A DNA stretch of 40,508 bases from Chitinophagaceae bacterium (GCA_947456025.1 CANGQQ010000003.1:1-40508), one strand, 5' to 3'. Counted from the stretch's first letter, positions 9,531 through 19,418 are shown. The notes: generated by a model not told the origin, from the sequence alone. Numbers and translations: made by a program.

Positions 9531-9562
9531 AAAAGTTATCACTATTTCCTTACACCAACAAA
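9531..9562 (-). promoter_or_regulatory. Putative promoter TTTG-N20-TAACTTTT of the DUF4442 gene
   Basis: Minus strand: TTTG at 9562-9559, TAACTTTT at 9538-9531 (7/8 match), then 4 nt to the ATG. Confidence 0.5.
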
Positions 9563-9677
9563 CAACTTTTAATGAAACAACTTCTGAACCAATACAACCC
9601 AGCAGAAGGTGGTTTACTCATATGTCAGGAACTATATCAGCACCAAATCGCAGAAATAAATGAAGATGGAGTGATTA

Positions 9678-10889
9678 CTACAGATTCTCTTGAAAACGTA
9701 ACAAATCTTCAAATTGCTCCGCTCGCCGTATCAATCGGCTCATCCCTCCTTCTACCAAAACTTCAGCGGGTTTTAATCGGGAGTTGTAGTTACTGCTCAT
9801 TTCAAATCCGTAGGCACCTGCATTGTAAATTGCCAGAACGTCTCCTTCCCTTACTTGATTCAGCAGGCGATCTGTAGCAAATGTATCCGTTTCACAGATG
9901 TAACCGGTAACGGTAAAAGGCTTCATTACCCCATCCGGATTCGATAGGTTTTCGATACGATGGTAAGCATCATACAGTGTAGGACGTATTAAATGATTGA
10001 GACCACTGTTCACTCCTGCAAACACTTCCTTGGTATTGTCTTTCAACACATTTACAGAAACCAGCAAATAGCCGCATTCACTCACAAGGAATTTGCCGGG
10101 CTCAAACCAAATCTGCAATGACTTTCCATTCGCTAATGGATGCAAATCAAAGGCACTCTTAAGTTGATGAGCAAGTTCCGGCAACGGTGTTTCCTTTTCT
10201 TCGGATGAATAAGGCACTTTAAATCCTCCGCCGAGATCCAGCACTTCCAATTCAGGAAAATGGGGAATGAGATCAAACAAAATCTCAATTCCTTTTACAA
10301 ACACTTCGGGTTCTTTAATATCACTTCCTGAGTGTAGATGTAAGGTGCGAACATGCAGTTGATATTGCTGTACCAAGTTCAGGATTTCACGGTGTTGCTC
10401 AACAGGGATTCCAAACTTGCTTCGATCGTGTCCTGTTGCAATCTTCATATTACCGCCCGCCATGATATTAGGACGCAGGCGTATCCCTACCGGATAATCA
10501 TGCCCATATGCCTGACCAAATTTCTCCAAATTCGATAAACTGTCAATGTTGATATGCACACCTGCCTTTACCGCATCCTGAATTTCGGAAAATGAAATAC
10601 CATTGCTGGTGTACAAGATTTGCCGGGGATCAAAACCGGCATGCAAAGCAAGTTGAACTTCATTGAAACTGCTGCAGTCTATATTACAGCCCAGAGATTT
10701 TACGTAACGTAAAATTTGAATGTTGGTCAGGGCCTTACACGCATAAAATATTTTGGTATCGAGAATTGAAAATGCCGAAGTTAGTTTTTGAAATTGTGCT
10801 TTAATTTTTTCGGCATGATACACATACACCGGAGTCCCATATTCCCGGGCTATTGTTAAAAGTTGTTCTCTAGTTAATTGAACCGACAT
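9678..10889 (-). CDS. lysA: Diaminopimelate decarboxylase
   Basis: TPVYVYHAEKIKAQF, FYACKALTNIQILR, SSFNEVQLAL, LHLHSGSDI, LDLGGGFKVPY, FEPGKFLVSECG, ICETDTFA, YNAGAYGFEMSSNYNSR. Confidence 0.97.
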   Translation of the reverse strand: MSVQLTREQLLTIAREYGTPVYVYHAEKIKAQFQKLTSAFSILDTKIFYACKALTNIQILRYVKSLGCNIDCSSFNEVQLALHAGFDPRQILYTSNGISFSEIQDAVKAGVHINIDSLSNLEKFGQAYGHDYPVGIRLRPNIMAGGNMKIATGHDRSKFGIPVEQHREILNLVQQYQLHVRTLHLHSGSDIKEPEVFVKGIEILFDLIPHFPELEVLDLGGGFKVPYSSEEKETPLPELAHQLKSAFDLHPLANGKSLQIWFEPGKFLVSECGYLLVSVNVLKDNTKEVFAGVNSGLNHLIRPTLYDAYHRIENLSNPDGVMKPFTVTGYICETDTFATDRLLNQVREGDVLAIYNAGAYGFEMSSNYNSRLKPAEVLVEGGMSRLIRRAEQFEDLLRFQENL

Positions 10890-10984
10890 GCTGCGAATAT
10901 AATCAGGGCTTTACAAACAGATGTTAACAACAAAAATGAATCGTTGCCGAAAGAAAAGGGTTCAAGAAAAAACAGGTGTGTAAA

Positions 10985-11743
10985 CTATGAAATGTCTGTT
11001 TCTGATTCATGTTCTTCGTTGAGATCGGAAGTGCCGGTTTGCTGATCAGGCTCATTCGATTCGGCCACAACGGTTTGTTCAACCAAAGAACCTGCTTCAT
11101 CTACGATCAAGGGTTCATTGGATTCAAGTTCCTGATCTTCTTCACCGGGGATATGAAGGGTATGAGATTGAACGGCGGTTGCCTCTGCCTGTTCAGCGAG
11201 CAGAATTTCTTTAATCCGCGGCAGATCGTCTGCCGAATTGATTCCAAAGTAATCCATAAAGGAACGAGAGGTAGCATAGACAAGCGGGTGACCGGGAAGG
11301 CTTTCGTTTCGCCCTGTAATAATAATCAGTTCCTTTTCCAATAACTTTTGAACCGTATAGTCACAACTAACACCCCTGATTGCTTCCATCTCACCTTTGG
11401 TAATGGGTTGCTTGTAGGCAATAATAGCGAGAGTTTCCAAGGCAGCGGTGCTCAAGCGTTTTAGGAACTTGTCGCCGTTGATTTGTGCTACTGTATTGTA
11501 ATATTCCTTTTTGGTTAAAAACTGCAAACCTCCCCCTGCTTCACGAACTTCAAACGGATAAAACTCAGAGGCATACTTTTCTTTAATCGCATCAATAGCT
11601 GCTTCTACCTGATCTAAGGATGCACGATCTTCTATAAATGCATGTGCATTGTTCAGCAGATCGCACAATTCCTGTGGCGTCATTGCGCGGTCGGCTGCAA
11701 AAATCAATGCTTCGATATGCGGTATGATCGTTGATAGTTCCAT
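10985..11743 (-). CDS. scpB: SMC-Scp complex subunit ScpB
   Basis: IEALIFAADRAMTPQEL, LSTAALETLAIIAYKQPITKGEMEAIRGVSCDYTVQKLLEKELI, GHPLVYATSRSFMDYFGI. Confidence 0.95.
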   Translation of the reverse strand: MELSTIIPHIEALIFAADRAMTPQELCDLLNNAHAFIEDRASLDQVEAAIDAIKEKYASEFYPFEVREAGGGLQFLTKKEYYNTVAQINGDKFLKRLSTAALETLAIIAYKQPITKGEMEAIRGVSCDYTVQKLLEKELIIITGRNESLPGHPLVYATSRSFMDYFGINSADDLPRIKEILLAEQAEATAVQSHTLHIPGEEDQELESNEPLIVDEAGSLVEQTVVAESNEPDQQTGTSDLNEEHESETDIS

Positions 11744-11786
11744 CTGTTAATGGGCCCTCTGATTAAGGTTGTGATTTGTCTGATAA

Positions 11787-12671
11787 TTATCCGTTCAAGG
11801 CAGCGGCTCCACTTACAATTTCTGTAAGCTCGGTTGTAATAGCGGCCTGACGAGCTCTGTTGTACGTGATTTTCAATCCACGCAACAACTCATTGGCGTT
11901 ATCGCTTGCTTTGTCCATTGCGGTCATTCGGGCGCCATGTTCACTGGCATTCGCATCCAAAACAGCTTTGAACAATTGCGTGTTGAGAATTTTGGGCATC
12001 AATTCGGTAATCAATTCCACTTTCCCGGGCTCAAAAATAAAATCGGACTTTTTTCCCGTATTTTCTTTGTTTTCTACTTTTGGAATTGGCAAAAAGCGTT
12101 CTACTTTAAACCGCTGTGTTGCTGCATTTTTAAACTCACTGTAAATGAGTTCCACCACATCAAATTCACCTTTCACAAACGCTTCCCGTGCCGCGGCAGA
12201 TGCCTCTTGTATGGTTTCAAAAGACAAATGATGGAACAAGTCGCGGTACGTTTCTTTTGTATTGAAACCTGCACGTTGCATCCCCTCCAATCCTTTTTTA
12301 CCTATGCCCCACACTTCAACATTACCGTTCAAATATTGCGATTCATATTGCTCTTTCACCAGGGATTTAGTCAACTTTACCAGATTGGTATTATAGGCCC
12401 CACACAGACCGCGGTCACTTGTAATCAAAATCAGTAACACTTTGTTGACAGGTCGTTCGGTTGCAAGTTTCAAACTCACGTCTCCATCACTATTGGAAAC
12501 AATATTACTGAGAGTGTCCTGCAACTTTTGCGCATAAGGACGCATTTGTATAATCGCATCCTGTGCTTTGCGCAATTTGGCAGCACTTACCATTTTCATG
12601 GCTTTGGTGATTTGCTGTGTACTTTGTACCGATTTAATCCTGCTTCTTACTTCTTTTAATTGACCGGGCAT
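11787..12671 (-). CDS. atpG: ATP synthase F1 gamma subunit
   Basis: RSRIKSVQSTQQITKAMKMVSAAKLRKAQ, LITSDRGLCGAYNTNL, SEHGARMTAMDKASDNANELL, YNRARQAAITTELTEIVSGAAAL. Confidence 0.98.
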   Translation of the reverse strand: MPGQLKEVRSRIKSVQSTQQITKAMKMVSAAKLRKAQDAIIQMRPYAQKLQDTLSNIVSNSDGDVSLKLATERPVNKVLLILITSDRGLCGAYNTNLVKLTKSLVKEQYESQYLNGNVEVWGIGKKGLEGMQRAGFNTKETYRDLFHHLSFETIQEASAAAREAFVKGEFDVVELIYSEFKNAATQRFKVERFLPIPKVENKENTGKKSDFIFEPGKVELITELMPKILNTQLFKAVLDANASEHGARMTAMDKASDNANELLRGLKITYNRARQAAITTELTEIVSGAAALNG

Positions 12672-12714
12672 ATTTCAACTTTTTTTAGGGAATCCCGCAC
12701 GTAACGGGCAGGCG

Positions 12715-12722
12715 CAAAGGTA
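12715..12722 (-). promoter_or_regulatory. -7 box (TACCTTTG) of atpG
   Basis: Perfect TAnnTTTG on the minus strand, 43 nt upstream of the atpG ATG; -33 box not convincing. Confidence 0.55.
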
Positions 12723-12942
12723 AAGGAAAGCAGGAGAAAACGGTTAGCATCAATCAGGAAAATATCGACAAGCCGCAGATTGAAAACAAAACAGGAAGTC
12801 CTAACGAATCACTTTCCTATATAGCTGATAATGAAGTCATTACAAAAGGCTCGGCCGGCTTAAACCGACTCGGCGGCTCAAAGAATCACCGGAATAACAT
12901 CAAAACAACCCTTAAATCTCCGTCCGTAGCACAACCCAACGA

Positions 12943-15735
12943 TTACCTTGTATGGGCATTGGGCTTGAACTGGCTCAGGCGATAAATAAAGCTGACCATG
13001 AAATAACGGCCCAACCTGTTGGTTCTAGTGTCGGTAACAACAATTGAATTCACAGAACGCATGACAGCTTTGTTTTGGTTTAGTAAGTCGTAGCCCGCCA
13101 ATTTCAGTGTCCCATTTTTTTCAGGAAATAATTCCTTCTCCAAAGAAACATTCCAAAGTGCAATGGCCGAACCCACTCCATTTGCAAATCCCCGGTTGAA
13201 TGAATAATCCCACTCCCAGTTTACAGATCCATGTTTTCCTGCCCGGATGCGCAGATCATGAGTAACAGTCCAAGTGCTCTGCCCTCGCTTAACCGATTCA
13301 CCTAACAAAAAGCGCACCCAATTACCATTGTAACGAATACCGGCACTCGTTTCCAACCAAGGCAGATTCAGATTGAAGACAACCCCTTGATTCAAGAGCC
13401 AGTTGTGACCGGTTTGTTCTTTGTAATTGACTTTAGTTTTATTCCGATTGTATTGAAATGACCCCGATAAACTGAATGCACACTTTCGGTTCAGGATTGG
13501 TCTGGAATAGAAATAAAATAAATTCAAATGATACGACCCCTGTACATTCTCCGGTCTTGTAAGCTGTGTGCCGGAAAAAGAGCCGTCAGGATTGTTCAAA
13601 AAAATCAAATGATTGACTATTTGATGATTGATTTTACTGAATGATGCATTTAGAAGAAGAACAGATCCCCTGTTTAAGTCCAGCTGATTGTACCCTGTAT
13701 TCAGCGTATGACTGACGGTAGGGCGTAACAATGGATTGCCCTCACTGTAAAACTGCTGATTTGTTGTGTTGCGAACGGGTTGCAACTGTTCAAATGCAGG
13801 TTGTTGTGCATTTCCATTGTAGGAAATGGTTAAAGTCCTCGAACGGGAAAAATGATACGACAATCGGGCCTGTGGAAACCATAAGCGATTCCGGAATGAA
13901 GCGATTCCATTTTGAAGTTTCCCAACAGCTCCTTTGAGAACCGATGGCTGATAAAACACGCCCATCGAATAGGTGATTTTTTTTGATTGCCTTCGCATAG
14001 CAATACCAATTTTTTGACCGTGGTGCCCCATTTCAAATATATTGCTCAATGAATCAGAAAAGACATAACGGCCGGTTTCGGGATCTTTCAAAAAAGCCTG
14101 ACGGTTATTCGCGGTCCGGTTTTGAACAAGATGATACGAGAGATCAATAAAATGTTGCCGACCTAATGGCTCTGTATATGTTGTTTGAAATGTTGCGAAA
14201 AGATTCCGACTGATCTGTTCAATTTTCTGCAGTTGAATAGATTGAGAGACCAACGCCCCTTTTTCATCCAAATGAGACAAGTCACTCGTTCGCTGCTGAT
14301 ACAGTTGGCTTGGCGTTCCCGTCCAATCGAAGTTGACGGTTAAATTTCGTCCTTGTTTATAAAATTGATGCTGAAAGAAAACAGTCGTTCCCAATGACAA
14401 TCGATTCGAACCGGAAGAATCGAAATTCAACCCAACCAGATTGTTCGATGGATTCGATTGATACAAACTTGTCCGGTTAGTTAAAATACAACCGGACTCC
14501 CGAAAAGAAAACGAAGGACTGATCTTAATATAATTCATGGAATCAATCCGCCATTCCAGATGAAGAACGGCCTGATGACGCAAACTTTTGTCCGTTTTAT
14601 GATCCACACTGCTGCCCCAAATGGATTGGCTCATTATATAGTTCGTTGCCGAAAATTGGTTCACCCAATTACTGAGTCCGCTTAGGGTATAGCTGCCATA
14701 AACGGAATTACGCTTCCCAAAATCACTCCGAAATTGGAGACCAAGCGTATTGGAACGTGACAACCCTTCACCACTTTGATGATTCACACCTCCGGTTAAA
14801 TTACCCGTAGACGTTCCATTCCCGATCCCATTACTTGAAGAAAAAGGAGTAGCGCCTGCCCCTCCAATGGAAGCGCCACCAGCCTCCACCTGACTTAACA
14901 GCATTTCGTTTGTGTTATTCGAATTCAGGATCAGTGACAATTGCTTCCCACCGTTGAAGCGGTTTACGGAAAGGCCTCCCAAAAACCGTTGCTGATCTCC
15001 AAGCCCCAATTGACCTTTCCCGAATACGCCTCTGTTTTTATCTTTTTTCAATTGCAGATTGATGATTTTATCCGGCTCACCGTTGCGTATTCCGGTTAGA
15101 GCAGCCGCTTCTCCGTAATCATCAACAATCTGAACTTTATCGATTAATGCTGCCGGTAATTCTTTTAAAACCATCTTTGGATCGCCTTTAAAAAAATCCT
15201 TGCCATTGACTTTGATCCGTGTGATTTGTTTTCCCTGAATGGAAATCGTACCATCCCTGGCAATTTGAATCCCCGGTAATTTTTTCAATAATGCTTCAAC
15301 GGAGGCATTCGCCGGAACAAGGAATCCCGCTGTTCGGTATTCAATGGTATCTTCCTTAAAAAGTACCGGTGGCGACTGTACAACGATCTCTGTAAGCGTT
15401 TGAAAATTGGCTTCCGCAATGACCAGCCCAAGGTCAAAGTAACGCAAACCCGCTGCCGGTTTATTGTACGAACGTTCCGTAAACAAGGTGTCATTTTTAC
15501 GCACAATCAATGTAAATCCTTCCGTTGGTATTCGTTCAAAATGAAAAAGTCCATCATCTCCGGAAACAGTTTGCATTGTATCACGAACAGAACTATGCAG
15601 CACTACTTGTAGGCTAACACCCTTCATACCCATCTTACGATCCACATCTACAAGCCTGCCGCCCATTCCGTTTTTCTGGGCAAACGAAGTGGTTGCGCAC
15701 AGCATCAAAATATGAAAATAAATGAGATACTTCAT
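12943..15735 (-). CDS. Outer-membrane beta-barrel protein with carboxypeptidase-regulatory-like N-domain and plug-like domain (TonB-dependent receptor-like)
   Basis: Signal peptide MKYLIYFHILMLCATTSFAQ (start 15735; ORF opens at 15780), regulatory-like domain, plug-like VEALLKKLPGIQIARDGTISIQGKQITRIKVNGKDFFKGDPKMVLKELPAALIDKVQIVDDYG, long beta-barrel. Confidence 0.9.
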   Translation of the reverse strand: MKYLIYFHILMLCATTSFAQKNGMGGRLVDVDRKMGMKGVSLQVVLHSSVRDTMQTVSGDDGLFHFERIPTEGFTLIVRKNDTLFTERSYNKPAAGLRYFDLGLVIAEANFQTLTEIVVQSPPVLFKEDTIEYRTAGFLVPANASVEALLKKLPGIQIARDGTISIQGKQITRIKVNGKDFFKGDPKMVLKELPAALIDKVQIVDDYGEAAALTGIRNGEPDKIINLQLKKDKNRGVFGKGQLGLGDQQRFLGGLSVNRFNGGKQLSLILNSNNTNEMLLSQVEAGGASIGGAGATPFSSSNGIGNGTSTGNLTGGVNHQSGEGLSRSNTLGLQFRSDFGKRNSVYGSYTLSGLSNWVNQFSATNYIMSQSIWGSSVDHKTDKSLRHQAVLHLEWRIDSMNYIKISPSFSFRESGCILTNRTSLYQSNPSNNLVGLNFDSSGSNRLSLGTTVFFQHQFYKQGRNLTVNFDWTGTPSQLYQQRTSDLSHLDEKGALVSQSIQLQKIEQISRNLFATFQTTYTEPLGRQHFIDLSYHLVQNRTANNRQAFLKDPETGRYVFSDSLSNIFEMGHHGQKIGIAMRRQSKKITYSMGVFYQPSVLKGAVGKLQNGIASFRNRLWFPQARLSYHFSRSRTLTISYNGNAQQPAFEQLQPVRNTTNQQFYSEGNPLLRPTVSHTLNTGYNQLDLNRGSVLLLNASFSKINHQIVNHLIFLNNPDGSFSGTQLTRPENVQGSYHLNLFYFYSRPILNRKCAFSLSGSFQYNRNKTKVNYKEQTGHNWLLNQGVVFNLNLPWLETSAGIRYNGNWVRFLLGESVKRGQSTWTVTHDLRIRAGKHGSVNWEWDYSFNRGFANGVGSAIALWNVSLEKELFPEKNGTLKLAGYDLLNQNKAVMRSVNSIVVTDTRTNRLGRYFMVSFIYRLSQFKPNAHTR

Positions 15736-15952
15736 TCGATTAAGGTTTACAAACTGCAGCACGAAATGCAACAAGATCAAAGGATTCCGGTGGCAAACAA
15801 ATCAAATGTAGTCTTCAAATAAAGGCTCAGACATACCGTCCAAAGGGTATCCTTAAGGACAAGTTGTATTCTTAGCAGATAGTTAACATAAAAAAGAGGC
15901 GAAAGATTGTCGTATTACAACGCCCAATATCCGAACTGTCTTTCCGATTCAT

Positions 15953-15960
15953 TACCTTTG
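15953..15960 (+). promoter_or_regulatory. -7 box (TACCTTTG) of the secA operon
   Basis: Perfect TAnnTTTG 90 nt upstream of the secA ATG. Confidence 0.55.
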
Positions 15961-15963
15961 CGA

Positions 15964-16009
15964 CCTGTCAAAATGTCTAGATTCAAAAAAGCGCATTGTA
16001 TTTGACAGG
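15964..16009 (+). promoter_or_regulatory. Inverted repeat/hairpin in the secA leader containing a 10-codon uORF
   Basis: CCTGTCAAA (15964-15972) pairs with TTTGACAGG (16001-16009); ATG TCT AGA TTC AAA AAA GCG CAT TGT ATT TGA at 15973-16005. Confidence 0.5.
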
Positions 16010-16050
16010 CAAAGATTCTAAATCAATTATCGGATTAATAATACTGTTCT

Positions 16051-19000
16051 ATGTTAGGATTCTTATCGAAATTTTTTGGAGGAAATAAAAGTGAGAAGGA
16101 TGTCCAAAAAATAAGACCTCTGGTTGAAAAAATCAATCTCCATTATAGTCAATACAGTGACCTGAGCAACGATGCACTTCGGGCCAAAACAAATGAGTTC
16201 CGATCAAGAATCCAAGAGCATCTAAAAGACATCGATGGGCAGATTGCAGAATTGAATACTCTGGCCGACTCCTATACAGAAGAACAAATTCAGGAAAAAG
16301 ACGATACCTTTCAGGCTATTGATAAGTTAAGGAAAGAACGCGATAAGAAAATTGAGGAAATACTTGAGCTCATCCATCCTGAAGCGTTTGCTGTTGTGAA
16401 AGAAGCAGCCCGCCGTTTTACACAAAACGAAGAAATTCAAGCTACGGCCACAGCTCTGGATAAGGAGCTGGTTAGCAAACGCCCTCATATGCGGATTGAA
16501 GGAGACAAAGTGATTTTCAATAAAACATGGATGGCGGCCGGCGGACAAGTTAGCTGGAACATGATTCATTATGATGTTCAGTTGATTGGAGGAACGGTTT
16601 TGCATCAGGGAAAAATTGCCGAGATGGCCACCGGTGAAGGGAAAACACTTGTTTCTACGTTGCCGGCTTACCTCAATGCATTACCCGGAGAAGGTGTCCA
16701 TCTGGTGACAGTGAATGATTATCTGGCTCGTCGTGATAGCGAATGGAATGGTCCTCTGTTTGAATTTCTTGGCTTAACGGTCGATTGCATTGATCGTCAT
16801 ACACCAAACAGTGAAGAAAGAAGAAAAGCCTATCTGGCAGATCTTGTTTACGGCACCAATAATGAGTTTGGATTTGACTACCTGCGTGATAACATGGTTG
16901 TCAATGCCTCTGAAAAAGTGCAACGCAAATTGCATTTTGCGATGGTCGATGAAGTGGACAGCATCTTAATTGATGAAGCAAGAACGCCATTGATCATTGC
17001 TGGTCCTGTAGGTTCAGGTAACAATGAGCAGCAGTTTTTCAGTATGAAGCCCCGAATTGAAAAACTGGTTGAAGCGCAAAAAAGACTCGCACAACAATAT
17101 TTGAATGAAGCCAAAAAGCTTATTGCCGAAGGAAATGACGATCCTAAATCGAGTGGCCTTGCGCTCATGAGAGCCTGGCGTGCTTTACCCAAATATGGGC
17201 CATTGATCAAATACCTGAGCGAACCGGGGATCAAAGTAAAACTCCAAAAAGCGGAGAACTACTATCTCGCCGACCAACAAAAAGAAATGCCCAAGGTAGA
17301 TGAAGGATTGCTGTTCCATATTGATGAAAAAAGCAATTCGGTGGATTTAACAGACAAAGGGTTGGCGATGATCACCAAAGATCATGAAGACCCCAATTTC
17401 TTCCTGTTGCCCGATATCAGCACAACTCTTGCAGAGATCGATAAAAGCAATTTGCCCGGAGAAGAAAAACTACAGAAGAAAGAAAGTTTTCTCAGCGATT
17501 ATTCAGCAAAAGCAGAGCGCATCCATACCGTTTTGCAGCTTTTGAAAGCGTACACGTTGTTTGAAAAAGATGTCGAGTATGTGGTACTGGACAGTCAGGT
17601 GAAAATTGTTGATGAACAAACCGGCCGTATCCTTGATGGCCGCCGTTACAGTGACGGACTCCATCAGGCAATAGAAGCAAAAGAAAATGTGCACATTGAA
17701 GCGGCAACACAAACCTATGCGACGATAACGCTTCAGAATTATTTCCGCATGTACCACAAATTGGCCGGTATGACCGGTACTGCTGAAACAGAGGCGGGCG
17801 AATTCTGGGACATCTACAAACTGGATGTTGTAACAATCCCCACCAACCTCTCCCTGATTCGTGATGACCGGCAAGATCTTGTTTATAAAACAAAGCGTGA
17901 AAAATACAAGGCGGTCATCGACGAAATTGAACAACTGAGAGCAGCAGGAAGACCGGTGCTGGTAGGTACCACCTCCGTGGAAGTGAGCGAATTGTTAAGC
18001 AAAATGCTTCAGGTTAAAAAAGTTCCGCACAACGTGTTGAATGCCAAACAACATGCAAGGGAAGCTCAAATTGTAGCAGAGGCCGGCCTTCCCGGAACGA
18101 TTACCATTGCAACCAATATGGCCGGAAGGGGAACCGACATCAAACTCGGTCAGGGAGTTAAAGAAGCAGGTGGTCTTGCCATTCTTGGAACAGAACGACA
18201 CGACAGTAGAAGGGTCGATCGTCAGTTACGTGGTCGTGCAGGACGTCAAGGCGACCCCGGTTCTTCACAGTTCTATGTATCACTGGAAGATGATCTGATG
18301 CGCATGTTTGGCAGTGATCGTATCGCCGGCATGATGGACAAACTGGGCTACAAAGAAGGGGAAGTGATCCAGCACAGTATGATTACCAAATCCATTGAAC
18401 GAGCGCAAAAGAAAGTAGAAGAAAATAACTTTGGCATCAGAAAACGTCTTTTGGAATATGATGATGTCATGAACAAGCAACGCTCCGCCATTTACGGGCG
18501 CAGAAATCATGCTCTGAGCGGAGAACGTCTTGCATTGGATACAGACAATGCCTTTTATACTGTTGCCGAAAATCTGATCAGTTCCGTTAAAGAACAAAAT
18601 GATTATGAGGGCCTCAAACTGGGAGCCATTATGCATCTTGGTATTGACACAAAGATTAATGACGAGGAATTGGATAAAACAGACGAAAAAACACTGACTC
18701 AAATTCTCTATAACGAAAGTAAAAATGCATACAACCAACGATGTGAACATTTAAAAAAGAATGCAATCCCGGTATTTCAAAATATCCGTACAACACAAGG
18801 TTTACATATTGAAAACGTGTTTGTTCCGTTTACTGATGGCAAAAGAGGCCTGCAGGTCTTAACGCCCATGCAAAAGACCATTGACACCCATGGAAATGAA
18901 CTGATCCAATGCCTGGAAAGGTCCGCTACACTTGCATTCATTGATGAAGCATGGAAAGAACATCTCAGAGCTATGGACGACTTGCGTACATCAGTACAAA

Positions 19001-19377
19001 ATGCAACTTATGAACAAAAAGACCCATTGGTGGTTTACAAAGTTGAAGCATACAACCTGTTTGCACAATTGAACAGTGAAATCAATAAAAATATTGTTTC
19101 GTTTCTCGTACACACATCCCTTCCCGCAGAGGAGACTCATTCCGGACAAATTCGTGAAGGACGCCAGCAAAAAACCGACATGAGTAAACTGCGTCAACGA
19201 AAGGAAGAAATGGTGGGTGCCCCGAACGGCGAACCTGTTGAATCGCCTGAGTATTACGATCCTTCTGAAAACGTCAAACAAGAACCGATCGTAACAGGAC
19301 CTAAAATCGGCAGAAACGATCTTTGTCCGTGCGGAAGTGGTAAAAAATACAAACAATGCCATGGAAAGGATCTATAA
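16051..19377 (+). CDS. secA: Preprotein translocase ATPase subunit SecA
   Basis: MATGEGKTLVSTLPAYLNAL, VNDYLARRDSEW, YGTNNEFGFDYLRDNM, VDEVDSILIDEARTPLIIAG, AGRGTDIKLG, RQLRGRAGRQGDPG, C-terminal CPCGSGKKYKQCHG SEC-C zinc motif. Confidence 0.99.
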   Translation: MLGFLSKFFGGNKSEKDVQKIRPLVEKINLHYSQYSDLSNDALRAKTNEFRSRIQEHLKDIDGQIAELNTLADSYTEEQIQEKDDTFQAIDKLRKERDKKIEEILELIHPEAFAVVKEAARRFTQNEEIQATATALDKELVSKRPHMRIEGDKVIFNKTWMAAGGQVSWNMIHYDVQLIGGTVLHQGKIAEMATGEGKTLVSTLPAYLNALPGEGVHLVTVNDYLARRDSEWNGPLFEFLGLTVDCIDRHTPNSEERRKAYLADLVYGTNNEFGFDYLRDNMVVNASEKVQRKLHFAMVDEVDSILIDEARTPLIIAGPVGSGNNEQQFFSMKPRIEKLVEAQKRLAQQYLNEAKKLIAEGNDDPKSSGLALMRAWRALPKYGPLIKYLSEPGIKVKLQKAENYYLADQQKEMPKVDEGLLFHIDEKSNSVDLTDKGLAMITKDHEDPNFFLLPDISTTLAEIDKSNLPGEEKLQKKESFLSDYSAKAERIHTVLQLLKAYTLFEKDVEYVVLDSQVKIVDEQTGRILDGRRYSDGLHQAIEAKENVHIEAATQTYATITLQNYFRMYHKLAGMTGTAETEAGEFWDIYKLDVVTIPTNLSLIRDDRQDLVYKTKREKYKAVIDEIEQLRAAGRPVLVGTTSVEVSELLSKMLQVKKVPHNVLNAKQHAREAQIVAEAGLPGTITIATNMAGRGTDIKLGQGVKEAGGLAILGTERHDSRRVDRQLRGRAGRQGDPGSSQFYVSLEDDLMRMFGSDRIAGMMDKLGYKEGEVIQHSMITKSIERAQKKVEENNFGIRKRLLEYDDVMNKQRSAIYGRRNHALSGERLALDTDNAFYTVAENLISSVKEQNDYEGLKLGAIMHLGIDTKINDEELDKTDEKTLTQILYNESKNAYNQRCEHLKKNAIPVFQNIRTTQGLHIENVFVPFTDGKRGLQVLTPMQKTIDTHGNELIQCLERSATLAFIDEAWKEHLRAMDDLRTSVQNATYEQKDPLVVYKVEAYNLFAQLNSEINKNIVSFLVHTSLPAEETHSGQIREGRQQKTDMSKLRQRKEEMVGAPNGEPVESPEYYDPSENVKQEPIVTGPKIGRNDLCPCGSGKKYKQCHGKDL

Positions 19378-19418
19378 TTCTTCCCTAATGAAATAATACG
19401 CTTTCAACTATTCTTTTC

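Noticed and set aside
11937-12437. 166-aa antisense ORF inside atpG
   Set aside because: Shadow of atpG; composition is not protein-like.
17492-17934. Two long antisense ORFs (133 and 143 aa) inside secA
   Set aside because: Low-complexity-like antisense translations of a highly conserved coding gene; no independent evidence.
18280-18750. 156-aa antisense ORF inside secA
   Set aside because: Phe/Cys-rich shadow ORF typical of antisense frames.
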